This document shows, in pieces, positions 6,071 through 19,176 of a stretch of DNA of 64,000 nt (position 1 is the first letter of the stretch; each line of letters starts with the position of its first letter). Position numbers and translations under genes: made by a program. The stretch is from assembly GCA_037143175.1 (NCBI GenBank), contig JBAWZF010000001.1, positions 1 through 64,000 on the forward strand. The letters are read 5' to 3'. The DNA comes from a bacterium. Its GTDB lineage: Bacteria > Verrucomicrobiota > Kiritimatiellia > CAIKKV01 > CAITUY01. Under the pieces are notes generated by a model. It saw nothing but the letters and a program-made list of their open reading frames with translations. It searched no databases and was not told where the DNA came from.

Positions 6071-7864
6071 ATGAAACATTATTGGTTAACGGGATTATTG
6101 ATTATTGTATTGGGGGGCAGTCTGGCTCTTCAAGTTTCTGCAACGGATTATTTTGTAGAGAAGGGCGGAAATGATTCCAGTCCTGGCACGCGTATGCAGC
6201 CCTTCCGGACGATTCAAAAGGCGGCTGAGCTTATGTTGCCCGGGGATGTGTGCACGATCAGTCGCGGGGTGTACCGCGAAACGGTTCGCCCTGCGGTGTC
6301 GGGTAAACCTGATAAGTGGATTCGTTTTCAGGCCGCTCCGGGTGAAACCGTTACCATTGGGGGGGCGGATGAAAGCTTTGTCTGGCAGCAACATACTGGC
6401 GCCATTTACCGGGCATCTGTATCCAATGTCGTCCAGGTGCTGGTGGATGAGGTTCTGGCGACTGACAATCTCGATATCAATGACCTGACCCCTGCGCTCA
6501 CGTTACGGGCCACCTATTGGTATGATGCGCTTAATAGGGTCATCTATATCAGGCTTCCCCATAATGATGCCCCGGAAGGACACCATATTGAGTTGCAAAC
6601 GCGTGTCTGGGGTATGGATTTGCATAAGTTGTCTTACATTGAAGTGAAGGGGCTTAATCTCACAGCCTGCGGAATTAATCTGATGTCAGCCCGATTTTGC
6701 CGAATGGATGACGGTCATATCTGGTGGGGCGGCGGCCAGGTTTGCATTACCAACACTCTGGCAGGGGTGACGAACGCCACGTCATTGCGTGCGGCCATTG
6801 TCATGGGGGGCCGGGAAAATGAGATCGCCAACAGCTCAGTGATTGGCAGTGATGGGTACGGGATTGTGTTGTTGCCCGACGGCGTGAATAACCGGCTGCT
6901 CAACACATTGGTGCGAGGACGGGATTTTCCATTTGAACGTTCAGTGGGGATATTGGCTCAGGGTACGGCCCCCATAATTCGAAACGTTTCAGTCGTAAAC
7001 TTTTCAGGTGGGGCAATGTTATGTAGTAACGTCTTTAATGCCCGGATCGAGAATAATGATTTTTACCGGTGCGGCGCGGGGCAGACCAATGTGAGTTTGA
7101 TTCAGCTCACCGGGGATGGGAAGGGAACCGTACTGTCTTACAACTGGTTGCATGACAATCTGGCACTGGGGGGAGATGGGGTGCGGTTCAGCGGGCCTGT
7201 GGAAAATTATGTGTTCCGGCAAAATGTGATTTGGGGCCAAGCCGGGGTGGCATTAAGGCTTGCCGGGGTGGTCCGATATAATTACCTGCTGAATAGTACC
7301 TGCGCTCTGAATGGCGGGGGCATCGATGTCGAGAAACAAGGGCAGGAAGGGGATTGCAGCGAGACCCGTGTGATGAACAATATTATGACGGGCGATTCCT
7401 GGGCATCGCTTGGAGGCAAGCCGCCTCCAAAACTGGTTTGGAAAAAGAATTTTACGGGGGCCGCACCTGGTTTTGTAGATGAAACCAATCGAAACTTTCA
7501 GTTAGTAGCCGGTTCGCCTTGTATTGATGCTGGCCAGGAAGAGCCTGAGTTTACGGATGAGTATAGCGGCATGCTTCCGGATATGGGTGCCTATGAACAG
7601 GGAAGACCCTACCCGATGCCTGGTTGCCATGTGAATGATAATGCGAACAAGGTCGTCGCACCTGTGGTCAAGGTGATCATTGATTCTGAGACTGAGGGTG
7701 CGGAGGTGCGGTATACCCTTGACGGCCGGATGCCCGACCAGAACTCCGAGCGTTACACGGGGGCCGTTTCAGTGGTGTATGGAGCGATTGTCAAGGCCCG
7801 GGCCTTCCGTCAGGGTATGGAAGAGAGTTCCGCCACGACCATCCAAGTGAGACGGGTGGAATAA
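6071..7864 (+). CDS. Secreted parallel beta-helix protein with C-terminal chitobiase-like domain
   Basis: About 597 residues. The start at 6071 gives a signal peptide (MKHYWLTGLLIIVLGGSLAL, cleavage near VSA-TDYFV). The mature start TDYFVEKGGNDSSPGTRMQP and FRTIQKAAELMLPGDVCTI is typical of DUF1565/pectate-lyase-fold proteins. Repeated coil-like segments (GYGIVLLPDGVNNRLLNTLV, NARIENNDFYRCG) run to about residue 500. The last ~75 residues (VVKVIIDSETEGAEVRYTLD) look like the small beta-sandwich found at the C-terminus of chitobiases. It probably binds or cleaves a polysaccharide outside the cell; no catalytic residues can be assigned. Confidence 0.75.
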   Translation: MKHYWLTGLLIIVLGGSLALQVSATDYFVEKGGNDSSPGTRMQPFRTIQKAAELMLPGDVCTISRGVYRETVRPAVSGKPDKWIRFQAAPGETVTIGGADESFVWQQHTGAIYRASVSNVVQVLVDEVLATDNLDINDLTPALTLRATYWYDALNRVIYIRLPHNDAPEGHHIELQTRVWGMDLHKLSYIEVKGLNLTACGINLMSARFCRMDDGHIWWGGGQVCITNTLAGVTNATSLRAAIVMGGRENEIANSSVIGSDGYGIVLLPDGVNNRLLNTLVRGRDFPFERSVGILAQGTAPIIRNVSVVNFSGGAMLCSNVFNARIENNDFYRCGAGQTNVSLIQLTGDGKGTVLSYNWLHDNLALGGDGVRFSGPVENYVFRQNVIWGQAGVALRLAGVVRYNYLLNSTCALNGGGIDVEKQGQEGDCSETRVMNNIMTGDSWASLGGKPPPKLVWKKNFTGAAPGFVDETNRNFQLVAGSPCIDAGQEEPEFTDEYSGMLPDMGAYEQGRPYPMPGCHVNDNANKVVAPVVKVIIDSETEGAEVRYTLDGRMPDQNSERYTGAVSVVYGAIVKARAFRQGMEESSATTIQVRRVE

Positions 7865-7918
7865 CTTCGTGATAAAAGAGATAACTCTTGTTATATATTC
7901 CAAAAAAGGAGCCGAAAT

Positions 7919-10158
<2,240 letters not shown>

Positions 10159-10253
10159 ATTCTCTGTCTTCTGCATACTGCTCATTGCCTACTGCCTTCT
10201 GTCTTCTTCACTCTCAATCACCTGAAAACATTGAAAAATATTGCAGAGGGGTA

Positions 10254-10282
10254 TTGCATTCCCTAAGGAATATGCATATATT
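10254..10282 (+). promoter_or_regulatory. Putative sigma-70 promoter of the HU gene
   Basis: TTGCAT (10254-10259) and TATATT (10277-10282) are separated by 17 bases. It overlaps a near-palindrome GGAATATGCATATATTCC, a possible binding site for a regulator or for HU itself. Confidence 0.5.
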
Positions 10283-10290
10283 CCGATTTC

Positions 10291-10320
10291 GTGGGGGCCG
10301 AACCATAGTGGTTGGGCCAC
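10291..10320 (+). promoter_or_regulatory. 5' leader hairpin of the HU gene
   Basis: The leader between promoter and start folds with GGCC-AACCA / TGGTT-GGCC around a TAG loop (10296-10318, one G-G mismatch), or alternatively with GTGG / CCAC closing the outside. It ends 16 bases before the AGGAG ribosome binding site. Such a structure could tune translation or mRNA life; this is inferred. Confidence 0.4.
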
Positions 10321-10348
10321 ATAGTTAAACCTCATAGGAGTTATTCTA

Positions 10349-10642
10349 ATGGCGAAAGCAACGGCAAAGGCATTGACGAAGGGTCAGATCGTGGCGGGCG
10401 TGGCGGAAGCGACCGAAATCACCAAGAAGCAAGCTGGCGTGGCGATTGAGACGCTTGTGGGCTTGGCTTACAAGAACGCCAAGAACGGTTTCACGGTTCC
10501 TGGTTTGGGCAAGCTGGTGTTGGTCAACCGCAAGGCGCGCATGGGCCGCAATCCCGCGACCGGCGCAACGATCAAGATCCCGGCCAAGCGCGTGGTGAAG
10601 TTCCGCGTCGCCAAGGCTTGCAAGGATGCGATCCTGGGCTAA
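10349..10642 (+). CDS. HU-family DNA-binding protein
   Basis: 97 residues, very rich in Lys and Ala. It shows the HU/IHF fold: helix-turn-helix base (TKGQIVAGVAEATEITKKQA), then beta strands with the arm FTVPGLGKLVLVNRKARMGR and the intercalating RNPATGATIKIPA motif with its conserved Pro. The N-terminal AKATAKALTK extension is Lys/Ala-rich. It is a nucleoid protein that bends or compacts DNA. AGGAG lies 8 bases before the ATG, and the gene has its own promoter, leader hairpin and terminator, so it is probably monocistronic and highly expressed. Confidence 0.93.
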   Translation: MAKATAKALTKGQIVAGVAEATEITKKQAGVAIETLVGLAYKNAKNGFTVPGLGKLVLVNRKARMGRNPATGATIKIPAKRVVKFRVAKACKDAILG

Positions 10643-10664
10643 TTGAGTCTTTTAGATTCAAGAC

Positions 10665-10696
10665 AAGGCCGCTGCCGAAAGGTTGCGGCCTTTTTT
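10665..10696 (+). terminator. Rho-independent terminator of the HU gene
   Basis: Stem AAGGCCGC / GCGGCCTT with a 12-base loop, followed by a run of six T (10691-10696). It lies 23 bases after the HU stop codon. Confidence 0.9.
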
Positions 10697-10710
10697 GTTG
10701 GAGGTGTATT

Positions 10711-10932
10711 ATGCCAATTTATGAATATGAATGCGAGAAATGTGCGGGTCGGATCGAAGCGCTGATTCGGAATGACAAGGATATTCCCAAGACCTGCGGT
10801 AAGTGTGGTGGCAAATTGAAAAAAGCGCTCTCGGGATTCAGTGTTTCAATGGCCTCATCAGGCCCCAAGCATGAGCCCTCTTCCGCATGTGCCTCCTGTC
10901 CCAGTTCCGGCTGTCCGCACAGCGGACACTAA
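10711..10932 (+). CDS. FmdB-type zinc ribbon protein
   Basis: 73 residues. MPIYEYECEKCAGRIEALIR with CGKCGGKLKK is the FmdB/CxxC_CxxC_SSSS regulatory zinc-ribbon fold (Cys at about 8, 11, 29, 32). The tail is Ser/Cys-rich (SACASCPSSGCPHSGH), which may bind a further metal. Function in this family is poorly known. GGAG precedes the ATG at 10711, and the gene begins just after the HU terminator. Confidence 0.85.
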   Translation: MPIYEYECEKCAGRIEALIRNDKDIPKTCGKCGGKLKKALSGFSVSMASSGPKHEPSSACASCPSSGCPHSGH

Positions 10933-10938
10933 TCCAGC

Positions 10939-11131
10939 TTAAGATTCAATGTTCAAGGCGCGGTAGCGTGACGGGGTGATGTTCATTTGGGTTGTGAACA
11001 CCCTGGAAAAATATAGAGGATTATCATAACCAACGGCTTCAGCAATTTCCTTGATCGAGAGCGAGGTGCTGGAGAGCAGGTGTCGGGCTTTGTTGAGGCG
11101 TTGATTCATCATGTACAGGAAGGGGCTGCTT
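10939..11131 (-). pseudogene. AraC-family regulator, C-terminal fragment
   Basis: The minus strand reads SPFLYMMNQRLNKARHLLSS, SIKEIAEAVGYDNPLYFSRV and NITPSRYR to a TAA at 10939, which is the second helix-turn-helix of AraC proteins. There is no start codon or sensor domain; homology fades upstream of about 11131. It is head to head with the URO-D-like gene, the layout in which an AraC regulator normally controls its neighbour, so its loss may have freed that gene from control. Confidence 0.82.
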
Positions 11132-11281
11132 ATAATTATCGAGCATTCTCACTCTCCCTTATATCTATAAAGATAAGATCGTGCATGCTTATGTCAAGAT
11201 CGTTTATAGTGTGAGACAAGCCATTTGCTATCGTCTTGGTGGAGATGGAATCCATCTGTAATTTTACGAAAGGTCACAAGC

Positions 11282-12583
11282 ATGATAAACGAGGCCAGTC
11301 ATAAAATGATGAAAGCGGTTGGTGATGGCATCACCTTGTCACAACAGGATATTGATATTCTCCGCCATTTGGCTGGTGAGCTTGCAGTCATTGCTGCATT
11401 ACCGGTTCAGCGAGAAAAGGTACACCTTTGGACGAAGCTCAATGACCTGAATTCCGTGCGGCCCATGGTCTGGATCAATGAGGTTTGCTGGAATGAGATG
11501 AATGTGGATGGTGAGCTCACGCTCCTGGCGGAGCATCCCTGGGCACGGGGGCAGGAGGGCTGGTTACGGAGGACGATTTATCAGTGGCGCCATTTTCCTG
11601 GAGATATGATTGTAGATAATTACCTGGCTTGCCCCATGGCGATCAACAGCACAGGTTTCGGTATTCAGGAGGATGTGGAAGTGATCAAGACCGACGCTTC
11701 AAGTGATGTGGTGTCTCGTCATTTTCACAAGCAGATTAGCGAGTTGGAAGATCTCGATAAAATCAAACTGCCGGTCGTCACCCACAATGAGGAGGTGACG
11801 GCGATCCGGTATCAGGCCATGTGCGATGTCTATGAGGGGATTATGCCGGTGAAAATGGTCGGGCAATCTCATGTTTGGTTCACCCCCTGGGACTACCTGA
11901 TTCGGTGGTGGGGCGTTGAGGAGGCCATGATCGATATGTATGATCGCCCCGAATTGGTCCATGAGGCCGTGGATCGGATGGTGGATGCCTGGATGGTGGA
12001 GATGGATCAATACGAAGCACTGCACCTGTTGGCGCTGGACAATAACGTCCGTGTGGGGTCCGGGGGATACGGCTATGTATCTGAGCTGCCTGGAGCGGAT
12101 TATCAACCCGGACACGTGAAGCCGAGCAATATGTGGGGATGTTCCAATGCCCAGATTTTCTCGGAGATATCTCCCGAAATGCATTGGGACTTCGCGATTC
12201 GACATGATTTGCGCTGGCTCAAGCGTTGGGGTTTGACCTACTACGGCTGTTGCGAGCCGCTGGACGGGAAGGCCGAGATTCTGAAACGCATCCCCAATCT
12301 GCGCAAGGTGTCGATAAGCCCCTGGTGCAATAATGAGCGTGCGGTTGCGTCCTTTGGCGATAAGTATGTGTTGAGCCGCAAGCCGAATCCGGCGATTCTT
12401 GCCGAGGATAACTGGCATCCGGATCGGGCGCGGGCGGATTTGGTGCAATTCATGGAGGCGACGGGCGGGGATTGCCATGTGGAGTTAATCCTCAAAGACA
12501 TTTCTACCATTCGCTACAAGCCACAACGTTTGTGGGAGTGGTCTGAAATTGCGATGGAAGTCGCAGAGCAATATGCCCGGTGA
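11282..12583 (+). CDS. Uroporphyrinogen-decarboxylase-like protein
   Basis: 433 residues from the ATG at 11282 (MINEASHKMMKAV; an upstream reading from 11225 adds an unlikely leader). The TIM-barrel character of the URO-D superfamily shows in the C-terminal half: WGLTYYGCCEPLDGKAEIL, then RKVSISPWCNNERAVASFGD and YVLSRKPNPAILAEDNW. The C-C pair and conserved His resemble the zinc-binding methyltransferase branch (MtaA/CmuA-like) rather than true HemE. The substrate is unknown; members near AraC genes in PVC bacteria often belong to carbohydrate loci. An AraC relic lies upstream on the other strand. It ends just before purF. Confidence 0.72.
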   Translation: MINEASHKMMKAVGDGITLSQQDIDILRHLAGELAVIAALPVQREKVHLWTKLNDLNSVRPMVWINEVCWNEMNVDGELTLLAEHPWARGQEGWLRRTIYQWRHFPGDMIVDNYLACPMAINSTGFGIQEDVEVIKTDASSDVVSRHFHKQISELEDLDKIKLPVVTHNEEVTAIRYQAMCDVYEGIMPVKMVGQSHVWFTPWDYLIRWWGVEEAMIDMYDRPELVHEAVDRMVDAWMVEMDQYEALHLLALDNNVRVGSGGYGYVSELPGADYQPGHVKPSNMWGCSNAQIFSEISPEMHWDFAIRHDLRWLKRWGLTYYGCCEPLDGKAEILKRIPNLRKVSISPWCNNERAVASFGDKYVLSRKPNPAILAEDNWHPDRARADLVQFMEATGGDCHVELILKDISTIRYKPQRLWEWSEIAMEVAEQYAR

Positions 12584-12675
12584 GGCCTGATCGAAATTGT
12601 ACAACCGGAAGTGAAAAATCTTGCTTTCCTCCGCATGAAACGGTAAAGCCATTGGCCCCGTGTGGAGGATTATAC

Positions 12676-14124
12676 GTGAATTTTGAATCAGACTTTGATC
12701 ACCCTAAAGAATCGTGCGGACTGTTTGGCGTTTTCGGTATTCCGGACGTCGCGTTGTTAATTCATGCCGGACTGTTTTCTTTGCAACATCGGGGCCAGGA
12801 AGGCGCCGGAATTGTGGTTTCAGATGGCAGTCAGGTTAAGTCTTCAAAAGGCATTGGTCAGGTAAACGATGTGTTTAATACCGAGGTTCTGCGAGGAATC
12901 GCAGGCCATCTTGGTATCGGGCATGTTCGTTATTCGACCACTGGTTCCAACCGCGTTCAAAATGTTCAACCTTTAGTTGCCGAGACCGTGGATGGCATCT
13001 GGGCAATTGCGCATAATGGCAACCTTGTCAATGCCAGGGCACTCCGGCATATGTACCAGGAATCGGGTGCTATTTTCCAGACCAGTACGGATAGCGAAGT
13101 TCTGATTCATCTTCTGGCGGATCCCATGTACCGGAACCGCCCCCGCCGCGTGGCTCGCGCCCTGGCGGAACTCAAGGGGGCCTTTGCGTTTCTTCTGATG
13201 ACCAAGGATTGCATCATGGCGGCACGTGACCCGTTGGGATTCAAGCCTCTTTCCATCGGTAAACTTGGCAATGGGTATGTGTTCGCTAGCGAGACTTGTG
13301 CGCTCGTCCAGGTTGGGGCTGAATATATCCGGGATGTTGAGCCCGGCGAACTGGTGATCGTGGATGCATCCGGGCTTCGCAGCACCTGGTTTGCGGAAAA
13401 GGAACAGAAACAGTTTTCCCAATGTGTCTTTGAACATGTATATTTTGCCCGCCCTGACAGCACGGTCTTTGGGCAGAGCGTTCACTCGGTACGGTTGAAG
13501 TTGGGAATGCGTCTGGCTCAGGAACATCCCGTGGAGGCAGATTTGGTTACCGCGGTGCCGGATAGTGGTAATTCGGCGGCGCTCGGATATTCGCGACAGA
13601 GCGGGATCCCTCTTGATTTCGGCTTTATGCGTAATCATTATGTGGGCAGAACCTTCATCATGCCGGATTCGGATCAGCGCGCCCGGAGTGTGGATATGAA
13701 ACTGGCGGTCGTGGCGGATGTAGTGCGAGGCAAGCGGGTGATTGTGGTGGATGATTCCATCATTCGAGGGACCACCGCGCGTCGACGTGTCATGGCACTT
13801 CGCGAGGCCGGTGCGAAGGAGATCCATCTGCGTATTTCATGTCCCCCCACCATCAATCCCTGTTTTTTCGGGATTGATTTCGCCACTAAAGCGGAATTGA
13901 TTGCGGCGGGAAATACCATTGAGGAAGTTTGCGCCTACACGGGTGCGGATACACTCGGTTATCTCAGCTTGGAAGGGCTGTTATCGCCCTTCCCGAATTC
14001 ATCGGATTATTGCAATGCCTGTTTCTCCGGGAAGTATCCCATGGATATCAGTCGCATGCAGGGTAAGGAAGCTTTGGAGAGCAGTAGTATGTTGCTCAAT
14101 CTGGATTCAAAAGGGCAACGCTGA
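12676..14124 (+). CDS. purF: Amidophosphoribosyltransferase PurF
   Basis: First step of purine synthesis: PRPP plus glutamine to 5-phosphoribosylamine. 482 residues from a GTG at 12676 with GGAGGA 6 bases upstream. The catalytic Cys is residue 14 in [10 protein letters not shown], so a 13-residue propeptide must be cut, as in the Bacillus type. The glutaminase domain (to about 240) has [11 protein letters not shown]; the phosphoribosyltransferase domain has [13 protein letters not shown]. Cysteines at FSQCVF, INPCFFG and YCNACF match the four ligands of the oxygen-sensitive 4Fe-4S cluster. It opens a nucleotide run with pyrG and carB. Confidence 0.95.
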   Translation: MNFESDFDHPKESCGLFGVFGIPDVALLIHAGLFSLQHRGQEGAGIVVSDGSQVKSSKGIGQVNDVFNTEVLRGIAGHLGIGHVRYSTTGSNRVQNVQPLVAETVDGIWAIAHNGNLVNARALRHMYQESGAIFQTSTDSEVLIHLLADPMYRNRPRRVARALAELKGAFAFLLMTKDCIMAARDPLGFKPLSIGKLGNGYVFASETCALVQVGAEYIRDVEPGELVIVDASGLRSTWFAEKEQKQFSQCVFEHVYFARPDSTVFGQSVHSVRLKLGMRLAQEHPVEADLVTAVPDSGNSAALGYSRQSGIPLDFGFMRNHYVGRTFIMPDSDQRARSVDMKLAVVADVVRGKRVIVVDDSIIRGTTARRRVMALREAGAKEIHLRISCPPTINPCFFGIDFATKAELIAAGNTIEEVCAYTGADTLGYLSLEGLLSPFPNSSDYCNACFSGKYPMDISRMQGKEALESSSMLLNLDSKGQR

Positions 14125-14135
14125 AAGAGTTGATT

Positions 14136-15788
14136 ATGGCTACACGAAATGGACCAACCCGACATATTTTTGTCACCGGTGGCGTGGTGTCGTCTCTCGG
14201 AAAAGGGCTGACCGCTGCCTCGCTGGCGCTGCTTCTTAAACGCCGTGGCTACCGGGTCAAGATGCAGAAACTTGATCCCTACTTGAATGTGGATCCCGGC
14301 ACCATGTCGCCTTACCAGCATGGTGAGGTCTATGTGACCGTGGATGGCGCCGAGACCGATCTGGATCTGGGCCACTATGAACGGTTTGGTGAAGTGATTT
14401 GTAACCGGAACAGTAATTATACGTCCGGCAGCATTTATCAATCGGTCATTCGCCGTGAACGGGAAGGGGGCTATCTGGGAAAAACTGTCCAGGTGATTCC
14501 TCATATTACTGATGAAATCAAGGCGGCAATCCGTTCCCTGGATGCGGAAGATGTGGATATCGTCATTACGGAGATCGGCGGTACCGCAGGGGATATCGAG
14601 TCGTTGCCGTTCCTGGAGGCGATCCGCCAGTTCCGGCATGAGATCGGGCGCCAGAATGGACTCTTTATCCATTTGACGCTGGTGCCGTATATTAAGGCCG
14701 CGGGCGAGATGAAAACCAAACCCTCCCAACAGTCGGTGGGTATCCTTCGAACGATCGGGATCATTCCGGATATTCTGATCTGCCGGTGTGAGCACCCGAT
14801 GAACGACGAGCACAAGGCCAAACTCGCTCTGTTTTGTGATGTGGATCTCAATAAGGTGATTGAGGAAAAGGATGTGGAGCACTCGATTTATGAAGTGCCT
14901 ATTGAGTTGGCCCGGCAGGATGTCGATGTGTATATCCTTGAGATGCTGGGCATGCATGTCAACCAGCTGAATTTGGATGACTGGAAAGATATGGTCCGCA
15001 AGTTGATTGAGCCGGCCAATGGCACCCTTGAAATTGCCGTGGTGGGAAAATACATCAGCTTGAAGGACGCCTACAAGAGCATCTATGAGTCTCTTGCTCA
15101 TGGCGGTATTGCCAGCAACGTCAAGGTGGAAGTCCGGATGGTGGAGTCGGAAGATATTGAGACGTCTGGCGCCGAAGCCCTGCTTAAAGGCGTGGTGGGC
15201 GTGCTGGTTCCCGGTGGATTTGGCGATCGGGGGATCGAAGGCAAGATCAAGGCGGTCGAATATGCGCGCACCCATAACATTCCTTTCTTCGGTATTTGTC
15301 TGGGGATGCAATGTGCGACCATCGAATTCGCCAGGAATGTGTGCGGCTTAAAGAACGCCAACAGTACCGAATTCAATCCCGAAACCGCTTATCCTGTGAT
15401 TGACATGATGGTGGAACAGAAGAAAGTGACCGAAAAGGGCGGAACCATGCGGTTGGGCGCCTATCCCTGCCGGATTACCGAGGGCACCAAAGCCTGGCAG
15501 TCCTACGGACAGGTTGACATTATGGAACGGCATCGCCATCGCTATGAGTTTAACAACAAATACCTTGAGCAGTTGACCAAGCAGGGGTTGGTTTTTTCCG
15601 GGATGTGCCCCGGGCGAAACCTGGTTGAAATTATCGAACTGAAAAACCATCCGTGGTTTGTGGCGTGTCAGTTCCATCCCGAATTTCAATCTACCCCGAC
15701 GCAACCGCACCCACTTTTCCGTGATTTCATTGCAGCGGCCCTGACGAGCAGGGGAAAGCAGGAATGCAGGAAACCAAAAAAAGTTTAA
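14136..15788 (+). CDS. pyrG: CTP synthase PyrG
   Basis: 550 residues; converts UTP to CTP using ATP and glutamine. The N-terminal synthetase domain starts with [20 protein letters not shown] (P-loop) and contains [20 protein letters not shown] and [13 protein letters not shown]. The C-terminal class I glutaminase has the nucleophile elbow FFGICLGMQ and the HPEF His-Glu pair. Length and order are standard. The ATG at 14136 lies 11 bases after the purF stop, so the two are cotranscribed. Confidence 0.97.
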   Translation: MATRNGPTRHIFVTGGVVSSLGKGLTAASLALLLKRRGYRVKMQKLDPYLNVDPGTMSPYQHGEVYVTVDGAETDLDLGHYERFGEVICNRNSNYTSGSIYQSVIRREREGGYLGKTVQVIPHITDEIKAAIRSLDAEDVDIVITEIGGTAGDIESLPFLEAIRQFRHEIGRQNGLFIHLTLVPYIKAAGEMKTKPSQQSVGILRTIGIIPDILICRCEHPMNDEHKAKLALFCDVDLNKVIEEKDVEHSIYEVPIELARQDVDVYILEMLGMHVNQLNLDDWKDMVRKLIEPANGTLEIAVVGKYISLKDAYKSIYESLAHGGIASNVKVEVRMVESEDIETSGAEALLKGVVGVLVPGGFGDRGIEGKIKAVEYARTHNIPFFGICLGMQCATIEFARNVCGLKNANSTEFNPETAYPVIDMMVEQKKVTEKGGTMRLGAYPCRITEGTKAWQSYGQVDIMERHRHRYEFNNKYLEQLTKQGLVFSGMCPGRNLVEIIELKNHPWFVACQFHPEFQSTPTQPHPLFRDFIAAALTSRGKQECRKPKKV

Positions 15789-15826
15789 CCCGATTAGTTC
15801 AACATTCAGATTAAGTTATTACGTTT

Positions 15827-18800
15827 ATGCCTAAAAGAACCGACATTAAGAAGATTATGCTTATCGGCTCCGGTCCGATTATCATCGGACAGGCCTGCGA
15901 GTTTGACTATTCAGGTGTGCAAGCCTGCAAATCCCTGAAAGAAGAGGGATACGAGGTCGTGCTGGTGAATAGCAATCCCGCCACGATCATGACCGATCCG
16001 GAGTTCGCCGATCGGACCTACATAGAACCTCTGACGGCCGCAATTCTTGAGGAAATTATCCGGCGGGAGCGTCCTGATGCGTTGCTGCCCACACTGGGGG
16101 GGCAGACCGCGCTGAATTTGGGAATTGAATTGCATGACCGTGGCATTCTGAAACGCTATGGCGTGGAGATGATCGGGGCTAAGGCGGAGGTGATCCGTAA
16201 AGCTGAAGACAGGGCTTTATTCAAGGCCGCCATGCAGAAGATCGGGTTGGATCTACCGCAGAGCGGGTCGGCGCATTCACTCGAGGAAGCCTGGACGGTT
16301 CAGAATGAAATCGGTCGTTTTCCTGTTGTGATTCGACCCGGGTTTACCATGGGCGGAACCGGCGGTGGGATTGCCCGTAATGAACAGGAGTTTGAAGAGA
16401 TTGTCCAGCGGGGACTGTTCTATAGCCCGACGACAGAAGTACTGGTTGAGGAGTCTATTGAAGGGTGGAAGGAATTCGAGTTGGAGGTGATGCGCGACAA
16501 TAAGGACAACGTCGTCATCATCTGTTCTATCGAGAATCTTGATCCCATGGGGGTTCACACGGGCGACAGCATTACGGTGGCGCCAGCCCAGACTCTGACA
16601 GATCGGGAATACCAGATCATGCGCGATGGCTCGATTGCCGTGATGCGTGAAATCGGGGTTGATACCGGGGGCTCCAATGTGCAGTGGGCACTCAACCCGG
16701 CCAATGGCCGCATGATCATTATCGAGATGAATCCCCGTGTATCGCGTTCAAGCGCACTGGCCTCCAAGGCCACCGGATTCCCCATTGCCAAAATCGCCGC
16801 CAAGCTGGCGGTGGGCTATACCCTGGATGAATTGCGTAACGATATCACGCGTGAGACTCCCGCATGTTTTGAGCCGTCCATCGACTACGTGGTAACCAAG
16901 ATGCCGCGGTTTGCCTTCGAGAAATTCCCCGGCGTGAATAGTACCCTGGGCACTCAGATGAAGTCCGTGGGTGAAGCCATGAGCATCGGCAAGACCTTCA
17001 AGCAGTCTTTCCAGAAGGCCTGCCGCTCCCTTGAAATCGGGCGCGCCGGTTTCGGTGCCGATGGCAAAGGCGCCGCCTTTGAAGCCCTGACGGATGAGGT
17101 GATGGCCGCCGAGTTGGTTCGCCCCAATGCCATGCGGATTTTTATCGTTCATGCCGCTTTCACACGAGGCTGGACGGTCGAGAAGATTCAGAAACTTACC
17201 GGGATTGATCCCTGGTTCCTGCGTCATTTGGAAGAATTGGTGGCCTATGAGGGTGAGATCAAGTCTGCCAAAACTCTGCCAGGCTTGCAGAAAGATCCCG
17301 CCCTGTTTCGTCAGATCAAGGAGATGGGTTATTCGGATCGGCAGATTGCGTTTCTGCTAGGGTGCAAAGAAGGGGATGTACGTTCCGCCCGCAAGGAGCA
17401 GAAACTGCTGCCCGTCTACAGCCTTGTGGATACCTGTGCGGCTGAGTTTACCGCGTTCACTCCTTATTTCTATTCGACCTACGGTGAGGTGGATGAGAGC
17501 CGGCCGTCAGATAAAAAGAAAGTCATGATTCTGGGCGGTGGCCCGAACCGGATCGGGCAGGGGATTGAGTTCGATTACTGCTGCGTGCATGCCGCCTTTG
17601 CCCTTCATGAGGCCGGGTTTGAAATCATCATGGTCAATAGTAATCCCGAGACGGTGTCAACCGACTATGACACCAGCGATCGGCTCTATTTTGAACCGCT
17701 CACACTGGAAGACGTTCTACACATTTATGAGCGTGAGAATTGTTGGGGTGTCATTGTTCAATTCGGGGGACAGACCCCGCTGAATCTGGCCAAGGATCTT
17801 GAGGCCAATGGGGTGAATATCATTGGCACCAAGCCTTCCAGCATTGAAATCGCGGAAGATCGCGATTTGTTTGCGGCCATGCTCCGGAAGCTTAAGCTGA
17901 AGCAGCCGGAGAATGGTATGGCCACGACCGTGGAACAGGCCGAGGTCATTGCCGAGCGAATTGGGTTTCCGGTCTTAATGCGTCCCTCGTTTGTACTGGG
18001 TGGTCGCGCGATGGTGATTGTCTATAATGTTGAGATGTTGCGGAAATATATGGCCGAAGCGGCTGAAGTTTCCGCCACACGACCGGTGCTCGTGGATCGT
18101 TATCTTGAGAATGCGGTTGAGGTCGATGTGGATTGCCTATCCGATGGCGACACTTCCGTTATTGGCTCCATCATGGAGCACGTCGAGCTGGCGGGGATTC
18201 ATTCGGGTGACAGCGCTTGCACCATTCCTCCTCCGACCCTGACCGAAGAGGTGAAGACTGAGATTCGGCGCTGTACCCTTCTGATGGCGAAGGAACTCAA
18301 TGTATGTGGTTTGATGAATGTCCAGTACGCCATCAAGGATGGTCATGTCTATGTGCTGGAAGTCAATCCGCGCGCTTCCCGGACCGTTCCGTTTGTCAGT
18401 AAGGCCATTGGGGTGGCGCTAGCCAAAGTGGCCTCACTCGCCATGGCCGGGTTTAAGCTGAAAGACATGGGTTTTACCAAGGAAATTATTCCGAAACACT
18501 TCTCCGTCAAGGAAGCCGTATTTCCCTTTGCCCGATTCCCGGGAGTGGATGTCATTTTGACACCTGAGATGAAGTCTACCGGCGAAGTCATGGGGATTGA
18601 TACCAGCGGTGGGATGGCGTTCCTGAAGAGCCAGTTGGCGGCGGGGAATCCGATGCCGGCCCAGGGGAATGTATTCCTGAGCGTTCGCGATGAGGACAAG
18701 GATGCGCTGTTACCTCTGGCTAAGCGTTTGGTAGAGCTTGGGTTCTCGATTTATGCTACGGCGGGTACGAGCACCTTGTTGCGCCAAAACAATATCAAGA

Positions 18801-19129
18801 GTATGGCATTATTCAGGATTGCCGATGGCCGTCCGAATGTCATTGATCTGATTGAGGAAAAGCAGGTGAGCTGGATCGTCAACACGCCGACCAGCGGGCC
18901 TAGTCCCCGGATCGACGAGGTCAAGATGCGCTCCCACGCCGTTATTCGCGGGATTCCGATCACGACGACCATCCATGGGTTCCGGGCGGCTTTGGCGGGC
19001 ATTGAGGCGATGCGGGATGCCAAGCGCATGGAAGTCTGCAGTATCCAGGAATTCCATCGGCATGCCCCCAAGATTAAGTATCCGAACTTGAGCGGGACAG
19101 CAAAGTCACCCCGCCGTAAAACGGCGTAG
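15827..19129 (+). CDS. carB: Carbamoyl-phosphate synthase large subunit (first copy)
   Basis: 1100 residues, slightly above the usual ~1070. It makes carbamoyl phosphate for pyrimidine and arginine synthesis. Two ATP-grasp halves are present: the first starts [20 protein letters not shown], the second near residue 565 with [20 protein letters not shown]. Both halves keep the grasp signatures ([23 protein letters not shown]). The oligomerisation domain lies between, and a methylglyoxal-synthase-like allosteric domain (from about 945, [19 protein letters not shown]) closes the protein. The small subunit CarA is not in the window. It follows pyrG by 38 bases. A second complete carB starts at 21709. 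Confidence 0.95.
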   Translation: MPKRTDIKKIMLIGSGPIIIGQACEFDYSGVQACKSLKEEGYEVVLVNSNPATIMTDPEFADRTYIEPLTAAILEEIIRRERPDALLPTLGGQTALNLGIELHDRGILKRYGVEMIGAKAEVIRKAEDRALFKAAMQKIGLDLPQSGSAHSLEEAWTVQNEIGRFPVVIRPGFTMGGTGGGIARNEQEFEEIVQRGLFYSPTTEVLVEESIEGWKEFELEVMRDNKDNVVIICSIENLDPMGVHTGDSITVAPAQTLTDREYQIMRDGSIAVMREIGVDTGGSNVQWALNPANGRMIIIEMNPRVSRSSALASKATGFPIAKIAAKLAVGYTLDELRNDITRETPACFEPSIDYVVTKMPRFAFEKFPGVNSTLGTQMKSVGEAMSIGKTFKQSFQKACRSLEIGRAGFGADGKGAAFEALTDEVMAAELVRPNAMRIFIVHAAFTRGWTVEKIQKLTGIDPWFLRHLEELVAYEGEIKSAKTLPGLQKDPALFRQIKEMGYSDRQIAFLLGCKEGDVRSARKEQKLLPVYSLVDTCAAEFTAFTPYFYSTYGEVDESRPSDKKKVMILGGGPNRIGQGIEFDYCCVHAAFALHEAGFEIIMVNSNPETVSTDYDTSDRLYFEPLTLEDVLHIYERENCWGVIVQFGGQTPLNLAKDLEANGVNIIGTKPSSIEIAEDRDLFAAMLRKLKLKQPENGMATTVEQAEVIAERIGFPVLMRPSFVLGGRAMVIVYNVEMLRKYMAEAAEVSATRPVLVDRYLENAVEVDVDCLSDGDTSVIGSIMEHVELAGIHSGDSACTIPPPTLTEEVKTEIRRCTLLMAKELNVCGLMNVQYAIKDGHVYVLEVNPRASRTVPFVSKAIGVALAKVASLAMAGFKLKDMGFTKEIIPKHFSVKEAVFPFARFPGVDVILTPEMKSTGEVMGIDTSGGMAFLKSQLAAGNPMPAQGNVFLSVRDEDKDALLPLAKRLVELGFSIYATAGTSTLLRQNNIKSMALFRIADGRPNVIDLIEEKQVSWIVNTPTSGPSPRIDEVKMRSHAVIRGIPITTTIHGFRAALAGIEAMRDAKRMEVCSIQEFHRHAPKIKYPNLSGTAKSPRRKTA

Positions 19130-19176
19130 AGTGTAAAGTTGCCAGTGAGCAGTTTGCAGTTGGCAGTAGTCGGCAG

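Noticed and set aside
14007-15311. Long open frame opposite pyrG (434 codons), and similar ones opposite carB2, purF and the URO-D-like gene
   Set aside because: They are antisense to clearly conserved genes, have no family resemblance, and follow from the codon bias of the real genes.
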